A stretch of 64,000 bases of DNA from Coix lacryma-jobi var. lacryma-jobi (Eukaryota; Streptophyta; Magnoliopsida; Poales; Poaceae): the NCBI GenBank assembly GCA_009763385.1, contig CM019826.1, positions 98,564,848 to 98,628,847 on the forward strand. The letters run 5' to 3'. Shown here piece by piece: positions 11,155-23,294 of the stretch. The position numbers were made by a program, and so were the translations under genes. The notes under the pieces were generated by a model. That model was not told the DNA's origin. It saw only the letters and a list, made by a program, of their open reading frames with translations, and did no database searches. Positions within the stretch are counted from its first letter, which is position 1; each line of letters opens with the position of its first letter.

Positions 11155-12649
11155 TCATTTGTTGTTAAGTATATCCCTCACATACTTGGCATAGGTAGGT
11201 ACCTGTAATGCATCCAATAGAGGAATATTGATATATAGTTTCTGAATTACTTCAACAAACTTACTGAACTGCGCATCTAGCTTGGTGTTTCGATTTCTGC
11301 GTGGGAATGGTAGAACGTTGGTGTCTTGAAAATCTATCGGTATTTCTTCATTTTGTACTTGAGTTTCTTGAACTTCATCATCTCTTTCTTCTGCCCTTGG
11401 GGATGTTACTGGTGTTGTCTGTCTTCTTTGTGCTCCTTCTGGGTATGGCGGATCTTGAGTGGTCCTCCCACGTCTAGTGGTGATCCCCTTAATCTGCTCA
11501 TGGTTAGTGGTAATAGGCAAAACAACAGCCAATTGTGATATTTGGGTTTCTATTCTTTTATTATAATTGAGTTGATTCTTAATGGCAGAAGAAAATTCAT
11601 CCATCTTAGCATTTATGTTTTCAAGAGTCTTATCATTTAAAGCAAGTCTTTTAGTAATGCTATCATTTATCCTGGCTTGTTCTAAAATTAGATCTCTTAA
11701 AGTAGGTTGCTAAAAATTGGAAGAACTAAAATTACTAGTGTACTTATCTGGTTTGGAAGGTTGTTGTTGACGCAATCCTTGCTTGTGTAGAGTGGTAGAG
11801 TTCTTGATGATGTTAGCTTCTTCTTGTTCTTTTGGAAATTCTATTCCCAAATACTCTCCACTTCTAGTTTGAGCATCAAATGCGTCTTGAATAGCTTGAC
11901 GTTCTACCTTGTAGTTGGCTCTCTGAATGAGTCGATCCATAAGTACATCCATCTTAGTTGACAGTGCACACACTTCTTCTGGAACTTCTTCAATTTGGTG
12001 ACAGTGTTGAGTAGTAACTTGTTTCCAGCTTTGATTCTCAGCTATCTTATCCATTAGACATTTTGCTTTTCCAACAGTGAGTGACATAAATGATCCTTCA
12101 GCAGTGGCATCAAGTTGCTCTCGTGTTCTTGGTAATAATCCGTGATAAAATAGTTGCATGAGCAATTCATTCCTTATTCCATGATGTGGGCATCTTAAGA
12201 TTTGTTCCTGAAAATGCTCCCAAGTTTCTGGAATGGTTTCTCCTTTTTGTTGCTGAAAGTTGTATATCTTTCCCCTTAAGATATTGACTTTGCTAATTGG
12301 GAAAAATCTTGATAGAAAGGTCTCTGAACACTTCTCCCATGTCTTAATGTTGTCCATGTTTGTATAGAACCACTGCTTCGCTTTTCCTTTCAGTGAGAAG
12401 GGAAAAAGACAAAGAAGTATAATGTCCTGGGGAACGTCCTTGATGAAGATGGTGCTTGCAATCTCCAAGAAATCTTGTAGATGGGCAGTCGCATCTTCTT
12501 CTTCCTTTCCACCAAATGTAGTAATTTGCAACATGTTGATAAGAATTGGCTTGAGCTCGAACTCAAGGTTGTTCGTCTAGAGTGTAGGTCATGTGCGAAT
12601 GTTCCTTGACACTTGGAGTAGAGAACTCCAGCAGAGTCTTGTTGGCCAT
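11155..12649 (-). pseudogene. gag: Athila-type gag of element J, broken
   Basis: The first ATG at 12649 begins MANKTLLEFSTPS, which resembles grass Athila gag starts. A one-base shift near 12565 separates this start from the main frame. From 12534 down to 11713 the gag core is continuous, with DATAHLQDFLEIASTI, FPFSLKGKAKQWFYT and the conserved FQEQILRCPHHGI segments. A TAG at 11710-11712 interrupts it, and the same frame then continues with a Lys/Asp-rich, coiled coil-like segment to the TGA at 11155-11157. No clear zinc knuckle remains in the C-terminal part. The N-terminal region lies about 240 bases downstream of the primer site, as expected for this lineage. Confidence 0.85.
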
Positions 12650-12891
12650 GGCTTAAATACTGATGTAGATCTTCCACACGATCGAGTTGATTTTTGATTT
12701 GTAAGTGATGGATTACAACTGAACCTGTGTTACCCTGTATATGATATAAACAAAGAAAGACAGGGGTAAGCCTGCCAAGACAGAGGTACAAGTGAATGAA
12801 TGAATAATCTCCTTTGTTTAATTCCTAATAAGTTTTGTTTCCACTGATTTACTGGTTTTCATTTGGTTCTCGGTGGCTTCCGTTGCTTAGA

Positions 12892-12909
12892 TCCCCGGCA
12901 ACGGCGCCA
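12892..12909 (-). other. Primer binding site of element J (Athila/Tat type)
   Basis: The minus strand reads TGGCGCCGTTGCCGGGGA, the primer site typical of plant Athila and related gypsy elements. It lies eight bases (AGCATTTA) after the LTR end GTGTCAACA. The same spacer and site recur, slightly changed, at 38738 and 55562. Confidence 0.92.
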
Positions 12910-12917
12910 TAAATGCT

Positions 12918-14488
12918 TGTTGACACTTCTTAATGCAATTGCCTATAATAAACTTTGATGAACTGATTCTAGTAAAAGCCCTCATAAATGTACAGGACAC
13001 TCCTAGCATCACTTAAAGTCAAGTTGTCCTCCCCAACATGATACTAGAAATGTAATTCATATGTGACACTATCTCAAAAGATATAAACAAATATTTATCC
13101 GCAAGCGCACAGATAAATATACCTGTTGTAGCAGCATTCCACCCAGGGTATCTAGGTATCGTTATTTATATTGTACCGAAGATAACATCAAAGTAGGGAA
13201 CCAATAGATAAATATGATTCAAAGGTAATGGAGATTACTATTCATTCATTCACTACTCACATGTCTAAGCAGGGTTAAGACAAGGTAAAGATAAATAATA
13301 ATGATAGTGATAATAACGGGAATTCTAGAGATAGAGCGAACTACATGGATCAAGCAGAGAGTCAGGAGATTAATTAAGAGTTTTGAATCCTAAGTTACTT
13401 CACATCTACTAAGCCTAGTGATTACTCTAGTTAATATACAATCATTTATAGCTAATTAATCTATCATCCATGATCAAGGGACATTACTAAATTAGAATCA
13501 AGAACAAAGTAATGAATTCTAACTTACAACCGCGTCCTACTAAGATCTATACTCGGATGGAGGACTACAAAGGATTCAACAGGACTGTCACTCCTGCGAT
13601 CTACCTCTCGACCCGGAGCATAGGATGTATTCGCAGGTAAACTTAGTCTAAACACCATGTTTACACCAGTTTGACCACTTAACTCTATCCAGAATAAAGC
13701 TAAGTACTTTACGAACATGATCATAAACTCTATCATAATCAGATATATATTAAATATATAACTAGAATAAACTCCAAAACTGAATAAACTAAAATATATT
13801 AAAATAGCATAAAGTCGAAGAAAGATATAAATTACCGAGTCTTCGACAATGATCCGGAGACTTAGACGAAGCTTCTAGCCGGATATGCCGACGAAGTCGC
13901 CTGCCTCTACTTGAACCTAGCTAGACTAAACTCTAATCTTGATGTAGAGCTCTAACTCTCTCTCTCTAGAAACCCTAATTCTCTCTCTTCTGTCTTCTTG
14001 ATCTCTTTTTTTGATGATGGAGGGGGGGTCAGGGGTCTGGTTACATAGCCCTGAGCGAGGAATCATGATCGTTGGATCAAACCGAGGTAAGGTACGATCG
14101 AGATGCATCCTAAAGGTCGGTGGAGGAAGGTTCCGGAAGGAGGAGGCGTGGGGGCTCTGGCCATGACCGACCGGTGGGCCCTGTGGGACCGGTCGGTCCC
14201 ACAGGTCAGCCTCCTGTGGTGCCCCGCCTCGTGGTGTCTCGTGATGTCTCGTGATGTCTTCTTGAGTCTTCTAGAAATTTCCTGACTTGGCGGTGGAGTA
14301 ATCTGCGCCGGGTTCCTTCTTGGGGAAGCAATATAGTTGGTTTTCCTGTTTAATCCCTGGAAAATGTAGAATCACCAAAACTCATGGAATTTGTTAGTTT
14401 AAACCTCCTATTTCTAAGTTGGCAATCCTTTTTGGCATTTATTCAAGTATTGTTGACGGTAAATAATGATAGTTAATAGACGTCAACA
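12918..14488 (-). repeat. 5' LTR of element J
   Basis: 1571 bp, plus-strand ends TGTTGACAC and ACGTCAACA. The left border is fixed by the primer site and the right border by the TG...CA pairing and by where the H gag resumes. It contains two copies of an ACCGGTCGGT-type palindromic core around 14165-14200 and a TATA region damaged to TATGTAA near 14046. It is homologous to the solo LTR at 6949-8454. Confidence 0.88.
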
Positions 14489-15729
14489 GTAAGCGAGGTA
14501 TGCATTCTCTTAAGGAGGTCGACATGATCGTGGTCAAGATGGACCTGCTGGCCAAGAAGCTGGACAGCTGTGAGAAGATGAACCAACAAGAGAGTGTCGA
14601 ATCTCTGGAATCCTACGTGACTTGTGAAGTCTGTGGAGAAACCAGACATTCTGGGAACCACTACTCTGAGTTACATGAAGATTTGAACTTCATCATCAAC
14701 AACAACAACAACAACAATGGTTTTCGTCAACAAAATCAAGGACGGAATTAGCACTCTAACTCTCAAGGTAATAATTCATTCCCTCGCTCTAATTTCCAAA
14801 GTACTGATAATTTATCGTTCTTCAAGAATCTAGTCTACTCTCAAGGTAGAACTGCTAAATTTTTGAATAAGAAATTAATGTCAAATGATAAAATGCTTGA
14901 GAACATAAATGCTAAATTGGAAGATTTCTCATCTGCTCTGAAAAATCAACTTAGCTTTAATAAGATGTTAGAAACTCAATTAGCTCAACTTTCTGCGATC
15001 ATACCATCTTTTGAAACTGGCAAAATTCCGGCTAAACCTATCATGGAAACTGCAAATATGGTTGAAATAAAATATTTTAACTATTATGAAGATCAAACCA
15101 TGACTGTTAAAAAGGATGATCCTGGTAGTCCCATAATTAGATGATCAATCTTTGGTGAAGTCTTTAAAAATACCATGTGTGATTTAAGATCGAGTGTGAA
15201 CATTTTATCTAAGGATTTCTATGAAAAATCGTTCTTTCCACCCATGTCATCCACATCTGCCTATGTCGTGCTAGCTGATCAATCAACATGCTATGTAGAA
15301 GGAATAGTCACTGATTTACCTGTTCATATTAGAGGTTCATATGTTCCTGCTGATTTCATAATACTAGATATGGGAAATAGGAAAGATGTGCCTCTAATCT
15401 TAGGTAGACCTTTCTTGAACACTGTTGATGCTTGCATATATGTGGGGAGTGGTATAATGCAAATGACATTAGGAGGGAGGAAGGAAATATTCTCCTTTTC
15501 TCGTGGTCCCGCATATGCCGCTAACATGTAGGAAGTAAAACCCGTTCGTACCAAGAAGAGGCGCCCAAGAACAAGGTGGAACAGAAAGAAAGAACCACCT
15601 TCTCCTGAGTTGTGTAATTCACATAACAAAGGAGAGGTGCCAAAAGAAGAAGAACCCGATGAAGTACTTAAAGAAGAAGCACCCAAGGAAGAAGATCCAC
15701 CCAATAAGGATGAAATTCCATGGATCTAA
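14489..15729 (+). pseudogene. gag-pro: Athila-type gag-protease of element H, 5' part displaced by J
   Basis: One reading frame can be followed from about 14500 to a TAA at 15727-15729, broken by several stops (14749, 15142 and 15529 among others). The start holds the gag C-terminus with a damaged zinc knuckle: C-E-V-C, then His, with Tyr where the last Cys is expected. An Asn run from CAACAACAAC follows (about 14694-14717). The protease region is degenerate. MCDLRSSVNIL (15174-15206) replaces the usual D-L-G-A signature, so the active site is lost, but PLILGRPFLNT is still clear. The tail is Lys/Glu-rich. The gag N-terminus must lie left of J and T. No reverse transcriptase follows. Confidence 0.8.
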
Positions 15730-17409
15730 GGTATGGATTTACTTTTAAATTTCCCTTCAAATTTCCCTTTTTCAAATAAATAACATATGTCATGCACGTA
15801 ACTAAAAAAAAGAGAAAAAAAAATCAGTTATCATTAGTTATATGCATAAGTATATGTTAACTTAGCTAGAAGAATAAAATATCATAATAGGATAGTTTCC
15901 CTTTTTTGCAACATTAGATAGTTTCCTTTTTAATAAAATAAGAACAAGAGCTCCGACCGAGAAAGATGAAGACCCTTCACCAAGCAAGAAGCCGGCTTGG
16001 GGGAGATCCTCGCGCCAATAAGGTATGTTTCAACCTTACTCTTTATGTTCGGTTCTTAAATTCTATATCTTTTGAAAATTTTTGAATGTTATGTACTTGC
16101 CTATGTAATTATCCCATGAGTAAAAATGATAAAATCTGCTTAAAAATGTTGGAACCTGAATAAGAAATAAAATATGTCATGCAAATGCTATTGTTATAGT
16201 TAGAATAACTAGTTTTATCTAAGTTGTAGCTTTTGTGGGTTGCACATGTTTTAACTAAAATCATGCTTAGTGAATAAAGTTAGTTAGAAATGGAGTAATT
16301 CTTTAAACTTGCTAAGGTGAAATTAGGACCTAATCTGGAGGATTTCTTTTAAAAATCATGAAAACCTTGCTAAAAGTTCCTCCATGATTTTATCTCATCC
16401 CACCACTAGCCAAATATTTGTTAGTCAAAACCACAAAGAGCTTTGTTTGTGTTGAGCTTTGTTAGACCTCATAGATCTTAGTAGAGAAGCTTATCATTTC
16501 TTTTCATCAAGATACACACCCACCATAAATTGCTTACTCTCCACTTTGGAAGTTTGCAACCACAAAATAAATTGCTCATTCTCTACACTGGAGATATGCA
16601 ATACCTTGCCAAATGTTCCATTGCTAGCCTTATGCTATTCCTACACTGGGAATAAGCATTTCTCTCTCTTCCCCCTTTTCATTTCTAAAATCCTTTTCCT
16701 ATAGACAATCTGGGGAAATCTAGTGCTAAAAAAGAGAGATATGAAAAAAAGTGAGCAAAGTAGCTCAAGAGAGGACTATTTCCTAGAAAATGTGAGGACA
16801 CATTTTTGTCTACTCGCTATGTACCGAGCAAAAAAAAAAGACAGAGAGTTATCATTAGCTCTAGACCCCAGAAATTAACTAGGAAGGATTATGAATATCT
16901 CTCTATACACTTCCACATAACCACACATGCACATCTTGATCAATGTTTATGATTTGCTACTCCTTATGATCTGAGTGTCTAGCTTAGCAATAAACATTAT
17001 GCAATTTGCTCATGATTCTTAGCCTACCTATAACTCCACATATCATTCTTTAGAAATAGGAGAGGCTACATTTTGGCCTAAGTGAGGATTTAAACACCAT
17101 TGAGTGATTGAGTGAATCTTGGAGGACTTAAGCAAGTTTTTATCTTTTGAAAACCTTAAAAAACTTCCAGACAGAATCCTAGTCAAACCTTAGCAAGATA
17201 AAAGTTTCCTATCTACTGCTTTATTTCACTCTTGCATGTTTGAAGTGAAAAGCTATAAGCCCCACATTGCTATGATTAATGATATACACTAAGTTATTTC
17301 TCGCTATACAATATGCACTTGTATACATCTTAAGTGCTATCTATTTCATGCTCTATGCTTAAACCGCAGTGTTGCTCGAGGACGAGCAACAGGTTAGCTT
17401 AGGGGAGCT
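15730..17409 (+). other. 3' untranslated region and polypurine tract of element H
   Basis: About 1.7 kb of AT-rich sequence without pol or env-like ORFs. A tract with many adenines (about 16825-16840) and an A-rich hairpin-poor region occur in the middle. It ends with GACGAGCAACAGG and the purine tract AGGGGAGC directly before the LTR start at 17410. Parts near 16990-17150 resemble 63720-63900 of element E, so H and E share their 3' region ancestry. No gene is seen. Confidence 0.65.
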
Positions 17410-18705
17410 TGTTGATGGTCCTTAAACACTTGTTTTACCATCAACATTTTAACCAAAAATTCACCAAAAAGGCATGAAAAGTAGTCAAATAGGTTTCAAA
17501 CTAACCAAATTCCACATGTCCATAGATTTTTATTTGAATGCAGGATTTGGACCAAATTTGGAGAATGGACCCACCAGGGGCCGAGCCCACTCACCAGGGC
17601 CCATTTGGGCCCTAGTGGGTAGGCGCCCGCCACCAAGGAGAGGCCCAGACTCTCCCGTGCCACGTCATTGATCCGTGTGACCACCCCAGGGCCAAATCTT
17701 AGCCCTTGGTCACTAGGTCGGTGGCATTGGAGGGCTCAGGAGGGGAGTGGCGTGGATTATGCATGCCGCCATGTTGAATTAAAGAAGCACATGCTTAATT
17801 CTTCTCCACCATTGATCTGAAGGAGGTTACGATCCAAGGGCTCTCATCCATCATCACGCGGATCGATGATGTGGCGGTGGAGTAGCCCCTACTCCACCTC
17901 TCTACTATAAATACCCCCCTGGAGGCATCACTTCATTTCAAGCAAGGAAGGAAGAAGCAAAGAAGAAAGCAAGGCTAAAGCTAGAGAGCTAATAGCTTAG
18001 GATTTAGCCAAGCTTATGCAAGTAGGTAGCTAGTAGAGCAAGGCATCCTTGCCTCATTGCCCTCGCGGAAGCGCTGCTCAAGGCTTAGCTCAAGAGTAGA
18101 AGCGTGCGAGTGATCGGTCCTGGAGTTGGGAAGAGTCTTCATTCATCTCCAGTTCAGGTTTTGCTCTTGTAACTCAAGCACTTTACTATATTCTAGTTCA
18201 TCATTTCAAGTATTGCTTTTTTCTACTTGCCAGTATTGAGTAGTATACTTGATTGATTGCTTGAGTACCTAGCTATCCTACATTTCAATTCACTTAGCCA
18301 TAGTAGTTAATCTCTAGTGTGCTTAGTGTTTGATCTTTGCCAATAGGTTGCTTAGTTAGTTTAGTGTTTATCTTATTAAGTCAAGTATTTGCTCTGACGT
18401 CCGCAAGGGTGTCTCTATTCTAGCCAGGATAGAAATAGTTAGAATATAATTAGGCGTGGTGCTTAGTTATAGACTTACCTTCAGATACGGCTATACCCCT
18501 GGATAGCTATGGTAGCAAGCAGGTGGTGACAACCCTGTGCGCCTTGAATTCCACCACGTAGTTGGTCTAGTTTAATAGTAAGGCTCGTTGTGCTAGCGTT
18601 CAACCTAAGTCAATGGTAAAGGCTAGTACGCCTCGGTACTTGACAAGATAGGAATAAAACTATACTTAACTTGGTCGCTTATTTGGCATTTGCCTATCTT
18701 GCTTC
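17410..18705 (+). repeat. LTR of element H, first segment (interrupted by K)
   Basis: It starts TGTTGATGGTCCTTAAACAC right after the polypurine tract, and the sequence aligns with the E LTR at 54280. A TATA box is at 17906. The block around 18494-18640, with the AGGTGGTGACAACCC and GTTGGTCTAGTTTA segments, is nearly identical to 55180-55320. It is cut at 18705 by the copia element K, with the flank GCTTC; the remainder resumes at 38284. Confidence 0.85.
17906..17913 (+). promoter_or_regulatory. TATA box of the H LTR
   Basis: TATAAATA in CTACTATAAATACCCCCC, followed by a purine-rich leader with GGAAGGAAGAAG. Its place matches the TATA box of the E LTR. Confidence 0.7.
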
Positions 18706-19956
18706 TGTTGGAAATATGCCCTAGAGGTAATCATAGAGATGATGATATTGCTATTGTATCCATGATTTATTATATGTTCATTGAATATCCATTAAAGACA
18801 ACTTGTATTGATTGACAATTATGTGAATTGTCTGTGAGACTCTTTTACTTGTATGGTTATTCAATAGTTGTCCTTGATCGGAGTTCATGTGAGGACACAC
18901 ATGAATATTAGATCAGCACATGTATTAGTTGATGACTATGTTTCACAAGTCATAGACATGGAGATGACAAACTAATAATGTGGGCACATATATGACATGG
19001 GGCTGGACTGACCCAGCATGAGATGTTCTTATTATCTCTTTGCACATCATGTACGTTATGTCCTTAGACCTGAGATTGTGGTATGTACTCAAGATATGAA
19101 TCGACTTACTTAGGGACTATCAAACGCTACTTCGTAACAGGGTAGTTATAAAGATAGTCTTCGGGTTTGTCAGGAAGTATGCTGTGGGACATAGACGATC
19201 AAGATGGGATTTGCCCCTCTCCATGCGAGAGAGAGATATCACTGGACCACTCAAATGATTGGATCATAAAATGCATGGCCGTGCTTAGGTTAAGTGTTAA
19301 CCTATGAGTTGGACCAAATATTGTGAGGCAAGGGAATTACGTATATGTGATCGTGGTGGTTCATCAGATATGATCTTTGCGTATACATAGGAGTTGACAC
19401 GTCTTGCTAGAGGCTGCTATCAACTATCGGGCGAGTAGGAGTACTCGGGTCGTGTCTATGTGTGCGCGAACCCATAGGGTCGCACGCTTAAGGGGCTGGA
19501 AGCTTGATTCGAGTTGGACCCGAATCAGACCGGGATTAGGGTTTGCTAATGGGCCTCCACGTTGGCAGGCTCATTAGGGACGCCTATAAATAGAGGGGTG
19601 GGGCGACCAGGGTTTTGACCTGGACGTCATTAGACAGCCGTCGCCCACCCCACGCCCGCGCCTATTGCTCCTCGCAGACCTAGCAGTCTGGAGGCGTGAC
19701 GCTTCCTCCCTGTACGTGTGGGATACCTCGGAGGTGCTGCATCTGGAGCACAAGGACGAACCGCACGTGGAGACATGAAGGTTGGACGTGAACATCTACA
19801 CGACATCGCTGCGACGCGCACGTCTACACCGAGACGTCTTCCGCTGCACTGCGCGTCTAGTGGTAATCCCGTGATCTATAACTAGCAGTAGTTCCTAGTT
19901 TATGGGGTTGAAAAATTTTGTTTTTTCGGCTAGCGTAGCATCCTCATAACCCTACA
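18706..19956 (+). repeat. 5' LTR of element K
   Basis: 1251 bp, from TGTTGGAAATATGCCC to CATAACCCTACA. The opening is the well-known start of Angela/BARE-like LTRs of grasses. A TATA box lies at 19585. It is the same length as the 3' LTR. Confidence 0.95.
19585..19593 (+). promoter_or_regulatory. TATA box of the K LTR
   Basis: TATAAATAG in GACGCCTATAAATAGAGGGG; the identical motif is at 37912-37920 in the 3' LTR. Confidence 0.75.
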
Positions 19957-19957
19957 G

Positions 19958-19970
19958 TGGTATCAGAGCC
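19958..19970 (+). other. Primer binding site of element K (tRNA-iMet)
   Basis: TGGTATCAGAGCC, a perfect initiator tRNA-Met complement, one base after the LTR end. Confidence 0.95.
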
Positions 19971-20807
19971 ATTACTGCCTCGTTATAGATTCGGTTGTGT
20001 GCATATAGAGATATGCGCAGTTGTAGATCAGTGTCTGATCTTGATTTGTGATCTTGTCGTGTTGGTCACATAACGATCTACTCCTACCGGTTGGAATTCC
20101 GCCATCGGAGTTAAGTGATACGTGTAAATACAATCATGGAAGTATGGAGATCAATTAGATTGATCGAATCGAATCTAGGTCAAGAGCCGGGTGCATGAGA
20201 TGTACCGCGGCATATGCAAAAGAGTGTTGTTCGGTAAAATGGCCGTAACTTTTGCATACGACCTCGAATTGAGATGATCTTTAAACGAAAATCGATCTAC
20301 AGAAAATTTTACATCCGATTTTCACCGGCCTTGGCCGGTTTCGTCAAATTTAGATTTGTGAAAAAAGCCTTTTCTGGGATTCAAGATTAGACGTCGGGAA
20401 CGTTTAACTCTGTTTTGCAGGAATTGATGACTGGTATAGCCCTTATGTGTACGTGATGCATGTATGTAATTAATTCATGGCTTGCACGTCATGTAATATG
20501 ACAATATGGCAGGAGCCACATAGATATTGTCATCAATTTGATGTAATGGCCTGCGTGCCAAACTGTGATGATCCTACTCGCGACTATGTAATTGTTATAA
20601 TTACGCTAGTTGTAGCTAGTCTTGGTGGATTCATCACTGGAGGATGGCGTGCATGTACCATGTTGATGGAGATCATCATGGTGAACAGATTGGCGGAGAT
20701 GGAGATCTCCAAAGAGACACTGGGCTATACCATGTCATATCTGTGTTGATGTTATTCTCTTATTATGCTCTACTTTCACGTATGATTCATGTTTATTGTC
20801 TACATGT
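19971..20807 (+). other. Leader of element K up to the insertion of G
   Basis: About 840 bases of 5' untranslated sequence without family coding motifs. Copia gag, protease and most of integrase, which should follow, are missing. The sequence stops at the left end of the G LTR, with flanking CATGT at 20803-20807. The short open frames here do not resemble gag. Confidence 0.7.
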
Positions 20808-22379
20808 TGTTGACGCAAAACGTGGCACCTCGCGCCAAGCACACAGCAAGCCGAAAAGCTGGCTTCAATTGGGTGCCCGGAGTATGTTGATTCCGGAGAC
20901 GTGCCAGTCGGTTTGACCTGAAAACCAACAAGGGATAAAAACGTGAGAATACCTCTGGAACGTGCCGGGTGAGACCAGGCAGTTCCATATGTACGGCTTT
21001 GAAAGCCAATCACGACGGCACACAGCTATAGAAGTTGTCTGTCAAAGCATGTTTGTAAAATCATTCGGCAAGTATGAAAACAGAATACGTAAAGCATATT
21101 TAACTATCGAATGCGTATGTAAAAAGAGACATACTTTAAACGAATTAAAGATGTTATAAACAAGTAACTTGCAAAAATAGATCTATTCAAATAACACATG
21201 CATAGGCTAATCCAACTAAGTTGCCGCACGTTTAGTCTTCATAGACCCGTCAGGCATAAATTCAAGCCAAGCTAATCCACCGCATGATATCACTTGCTAT
21301 AAGTCTACACCACTTCTTATAATTAGATTAATTCACCACATGATACAATCTAATTATAACAAGCTAAAAGCATGTATATATTTGAACAGATCTATAAAAG
21401 CTCGTTACTCATGTAAGCATAACCAAAATTGGCAAACCAGCCGAATTGGGGTCCATGAAGAAGGAACAAACAAGCAAACACGATTAAACTAATCTAAAAC
21501 CTGCATCTGCCGCACGATACCTAGTTTTATCAAAGCCTAATCGTAAATAACGTGCATGAACCCGCAACATTTAACAATCTGGACTAAAAGTTGATCCGGC
21601 CATCATGATATTATGACTAGCAAAAAGCACAAACAAACTTGTGGAACAAGGCCGAACAAAGATCAATCTAGATTAGGCAAAAGAGTGTTACAAGAATTAA
21701 ATACATAAAAAAACATATAACACTTGATAACTTAATGAATCTATCAGATCTGCCAAATCTAATAGAGCCGATAACTATTTTTACTCATGACTTAATCCGC
21801 CGCACGATACAAGGCACAAGCAAAAACTTCCCGTCATAAGCTTAAATCCGCCGCACGATACTAAGCTTAACATACGAGACTACTTGCATCATATCTAAAT
21901 CCACCGCATGATACTAGACATGATAACAAGGTTGTCGGTACTTACGGAGGTCGACGGATCGATGATTCCTCTCGAAGAACTCGACGACACGACTAAGGAC
22001 TCGAAGATGGCACGAGGCCGGTTTGTATTGATGTGGTTGTGAACAGTTTTACAATGGTCGAGGGTTTATATTTATACCCTGGACAAAATACGAGTTCTAA
22101 ACGATTACAATTTACATAATAAAATATGGAAAGATACAAATTCTACTTCCTAATCCTTTTGGCGTCATCCATTGTCACGTATCTTCTCGTGCAAGCTGGC
22201 TTTGCTTGCAATATCCATCTTCCGAATGGAGCCACCGCTTTGTAGAATAGCCGACCGCATAAGCATTCACCGAAACCCTGAGGACCAAATAGTCACCCGA
22301 TTGCTTGCCGAATCCTTTCTTCTCTGCTGGCTAGGTCCGCTTGTCATATTCTTGTGCGTGCGAAAATCTGGTGTCAACA
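20808..22379 (-). repeat. 3' LTR of element G
   Basis: 1572 bp, plus-strand ends TGTTGACGCAAAACG and CTGGTGTCAACA. Its right border is set by the adjacent polypurine tract. It contains several copies of a CCGCACGATAC or CCGCATGATA motif spaced through 21220-21910. It aligns over most of its length with the fragment at 33963-35166. Confidence 0.93.
22066..22080 (-). promoter_or_regulatory. TATA region of the G LTR
   Basis: The minus strand reads AGGGTATAAATATAAACCC. The matching region is absent from the right-hand LTR copy, which would have driven transcription of G. Confidence 0.7.
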
Positions 22380-22391
22380 CATGCCCCCTAA
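22380..22391 (-). other. Polypurine tract of element G
   Basis: The minus strand reads TTAGGGGGCATG immediately before the LTR start TGTTGACACC. This is the usual place and form for plus-strand primers of Tat-lineage elements. Confidence 0.85.
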
Positions 22392-22631
22392 TTTTGGGAT
22401 AAATATTTATTCCAAAATTCCTTTTTCTTGCATATTGGCATGGAGTCTCCGGAAGCATCCACCTTCACACGTCATAATTGCGACACTTGTCAATTCATCT
22501 CCCGATGCACCTTTGGGATTCTTTAAAGTCTCCTTTTACTCTGTATCGGTTTGTGTTTTCCGAGCTCCTCTGCTCCATTCTCAAAACCAGAAAACCCTCC
22601 TTTCTCCCGTTATTTTCCAATCAACTAGAAA

Positions 22632-23294
22632 ATGTCTTCTGAGGCGAGCCGCCATAGCTCTGAGTTCGGAGCTTCCAACACCTCTAGGAAAAGGTTTGTC
22701 CTTATCGCTTTTTGTCCCGAAAATGAAACAGCCGTTCTCATATTGCTGCTCCTGTTTAGGAGGACCGGCGACAACCTCTCTGAGGACTTAACTCAAAAGA
22801 TCGTAGATTTTCAACTCGACCTGGAGGGGAAGGATCGGGAGATCACCCGAATCTCTCGGGAGCGCGACATCGCTCGGGAACGAGCCATCGGTAAGCATTT
22901 TTTCATCATTTCCTTTTCTATTCTCCTTGTCTGCCTTTATTCAGTCTTTCTCCTTTTAGCTTTGGCAGCCAAACTCCATGCCCTCGAAGCCGCCATCACG
23001 AAGCTCGCCATCACGGCTAATGTAGCGGGTACGACGCCCCTGAAGCGGGTGAATGAGGTTAACCGAATTCTCCCTGTCATTTCCAGGGCCGGTATGGGGT
23101 ACGGCACGTCGCTCGCTCTCAACGTCGTGAGGATCCATTCTGGCGCCGATTACCGCAGATTTGATGTCTGCGAGCTAGAACTGGAAGATAGAGTAGAACA
23201 TTCTGTGGATGACATGATGGAAACTAGAACAGATCTGGCCGACACTTTTGATCATTTTCTCTCGATTAGGTGTAGGATGGAATGGATGAACTGA
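22632..23294 (+). CDS. Antisense ORF 1 of element G, three exons predicted
   Basis: It lies on the strand opposite to the G gag. Predicted exons are 22632-22693, 22760-22890 and 22960-23294. The introns are 22694-22759 (GTTTGT...TTTAG) and 22891-22959 (GTAAGC...TTTTAG). Phases agree at both junctions and the spliced frame is open for 175 codons to a TGA. The protein starts with a Ser-rich segment, then has a long charged coiled coil (around KIVDFQLDLEGKDREITRIS and LAAKLHALEAAITKLA), then an acidic C-terminus. The unspliced frame is also open, but it puts T/L/F-rich translated intron sequence in the middle, so splicing is the better reading. Additional and antisense ORFs downstream of the coding region are known in Tat-lineage elements. 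I do not recognise a named domain. Expression and function are unknown. Confidence 0.55.
   Translation: MSSEASRHSSEFGASNTSRKRFVLIAFCPENETAVLILLLLFRRTGDNLSEDLTQKIVDFQLDLEGKDREITRISRERDIARERAIGKHFFIISFSILLVCLYSVFLLLALAAKLHALEAAITKLAITANVAGTTPLKRVNEVNRILPVISRAGMGYGTSLALNVVRIHSGADYRRFDVCELELEDRVEHSVDDMMETRTDLADTFDHFLSIRCRMEWMN

Larger units (their letters stand above)
9853..14488 (-). mobile_element. Element J: Athila-type gag-protease element, left part displaced by T
   Basis: Minus-strand order is 5' LTR (14488-12918), Athila-type primer site, gag, protease, then about 740 bases without pol down to the T insertion. If T is inserted in J, the 3' LTR of J lies beyond the left edge. No reverse transcriptase or integrase is visible, so J is either a gag-protease-only derivative or has lost pol. 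J is inserted in the gag of H; bases 14489-14493 (GTAAG) should be one copy of its target duplication. Confidence 0.75.

Noticed and set aside
22632..23294. Captured host gene as a certain call for the antisense ORFs of G
   Set aside because: I cannot match the proteins to a plant gene family by eye, and antisense ORFs are already known in Tat-type elements, so gene capture stays a possibility only.
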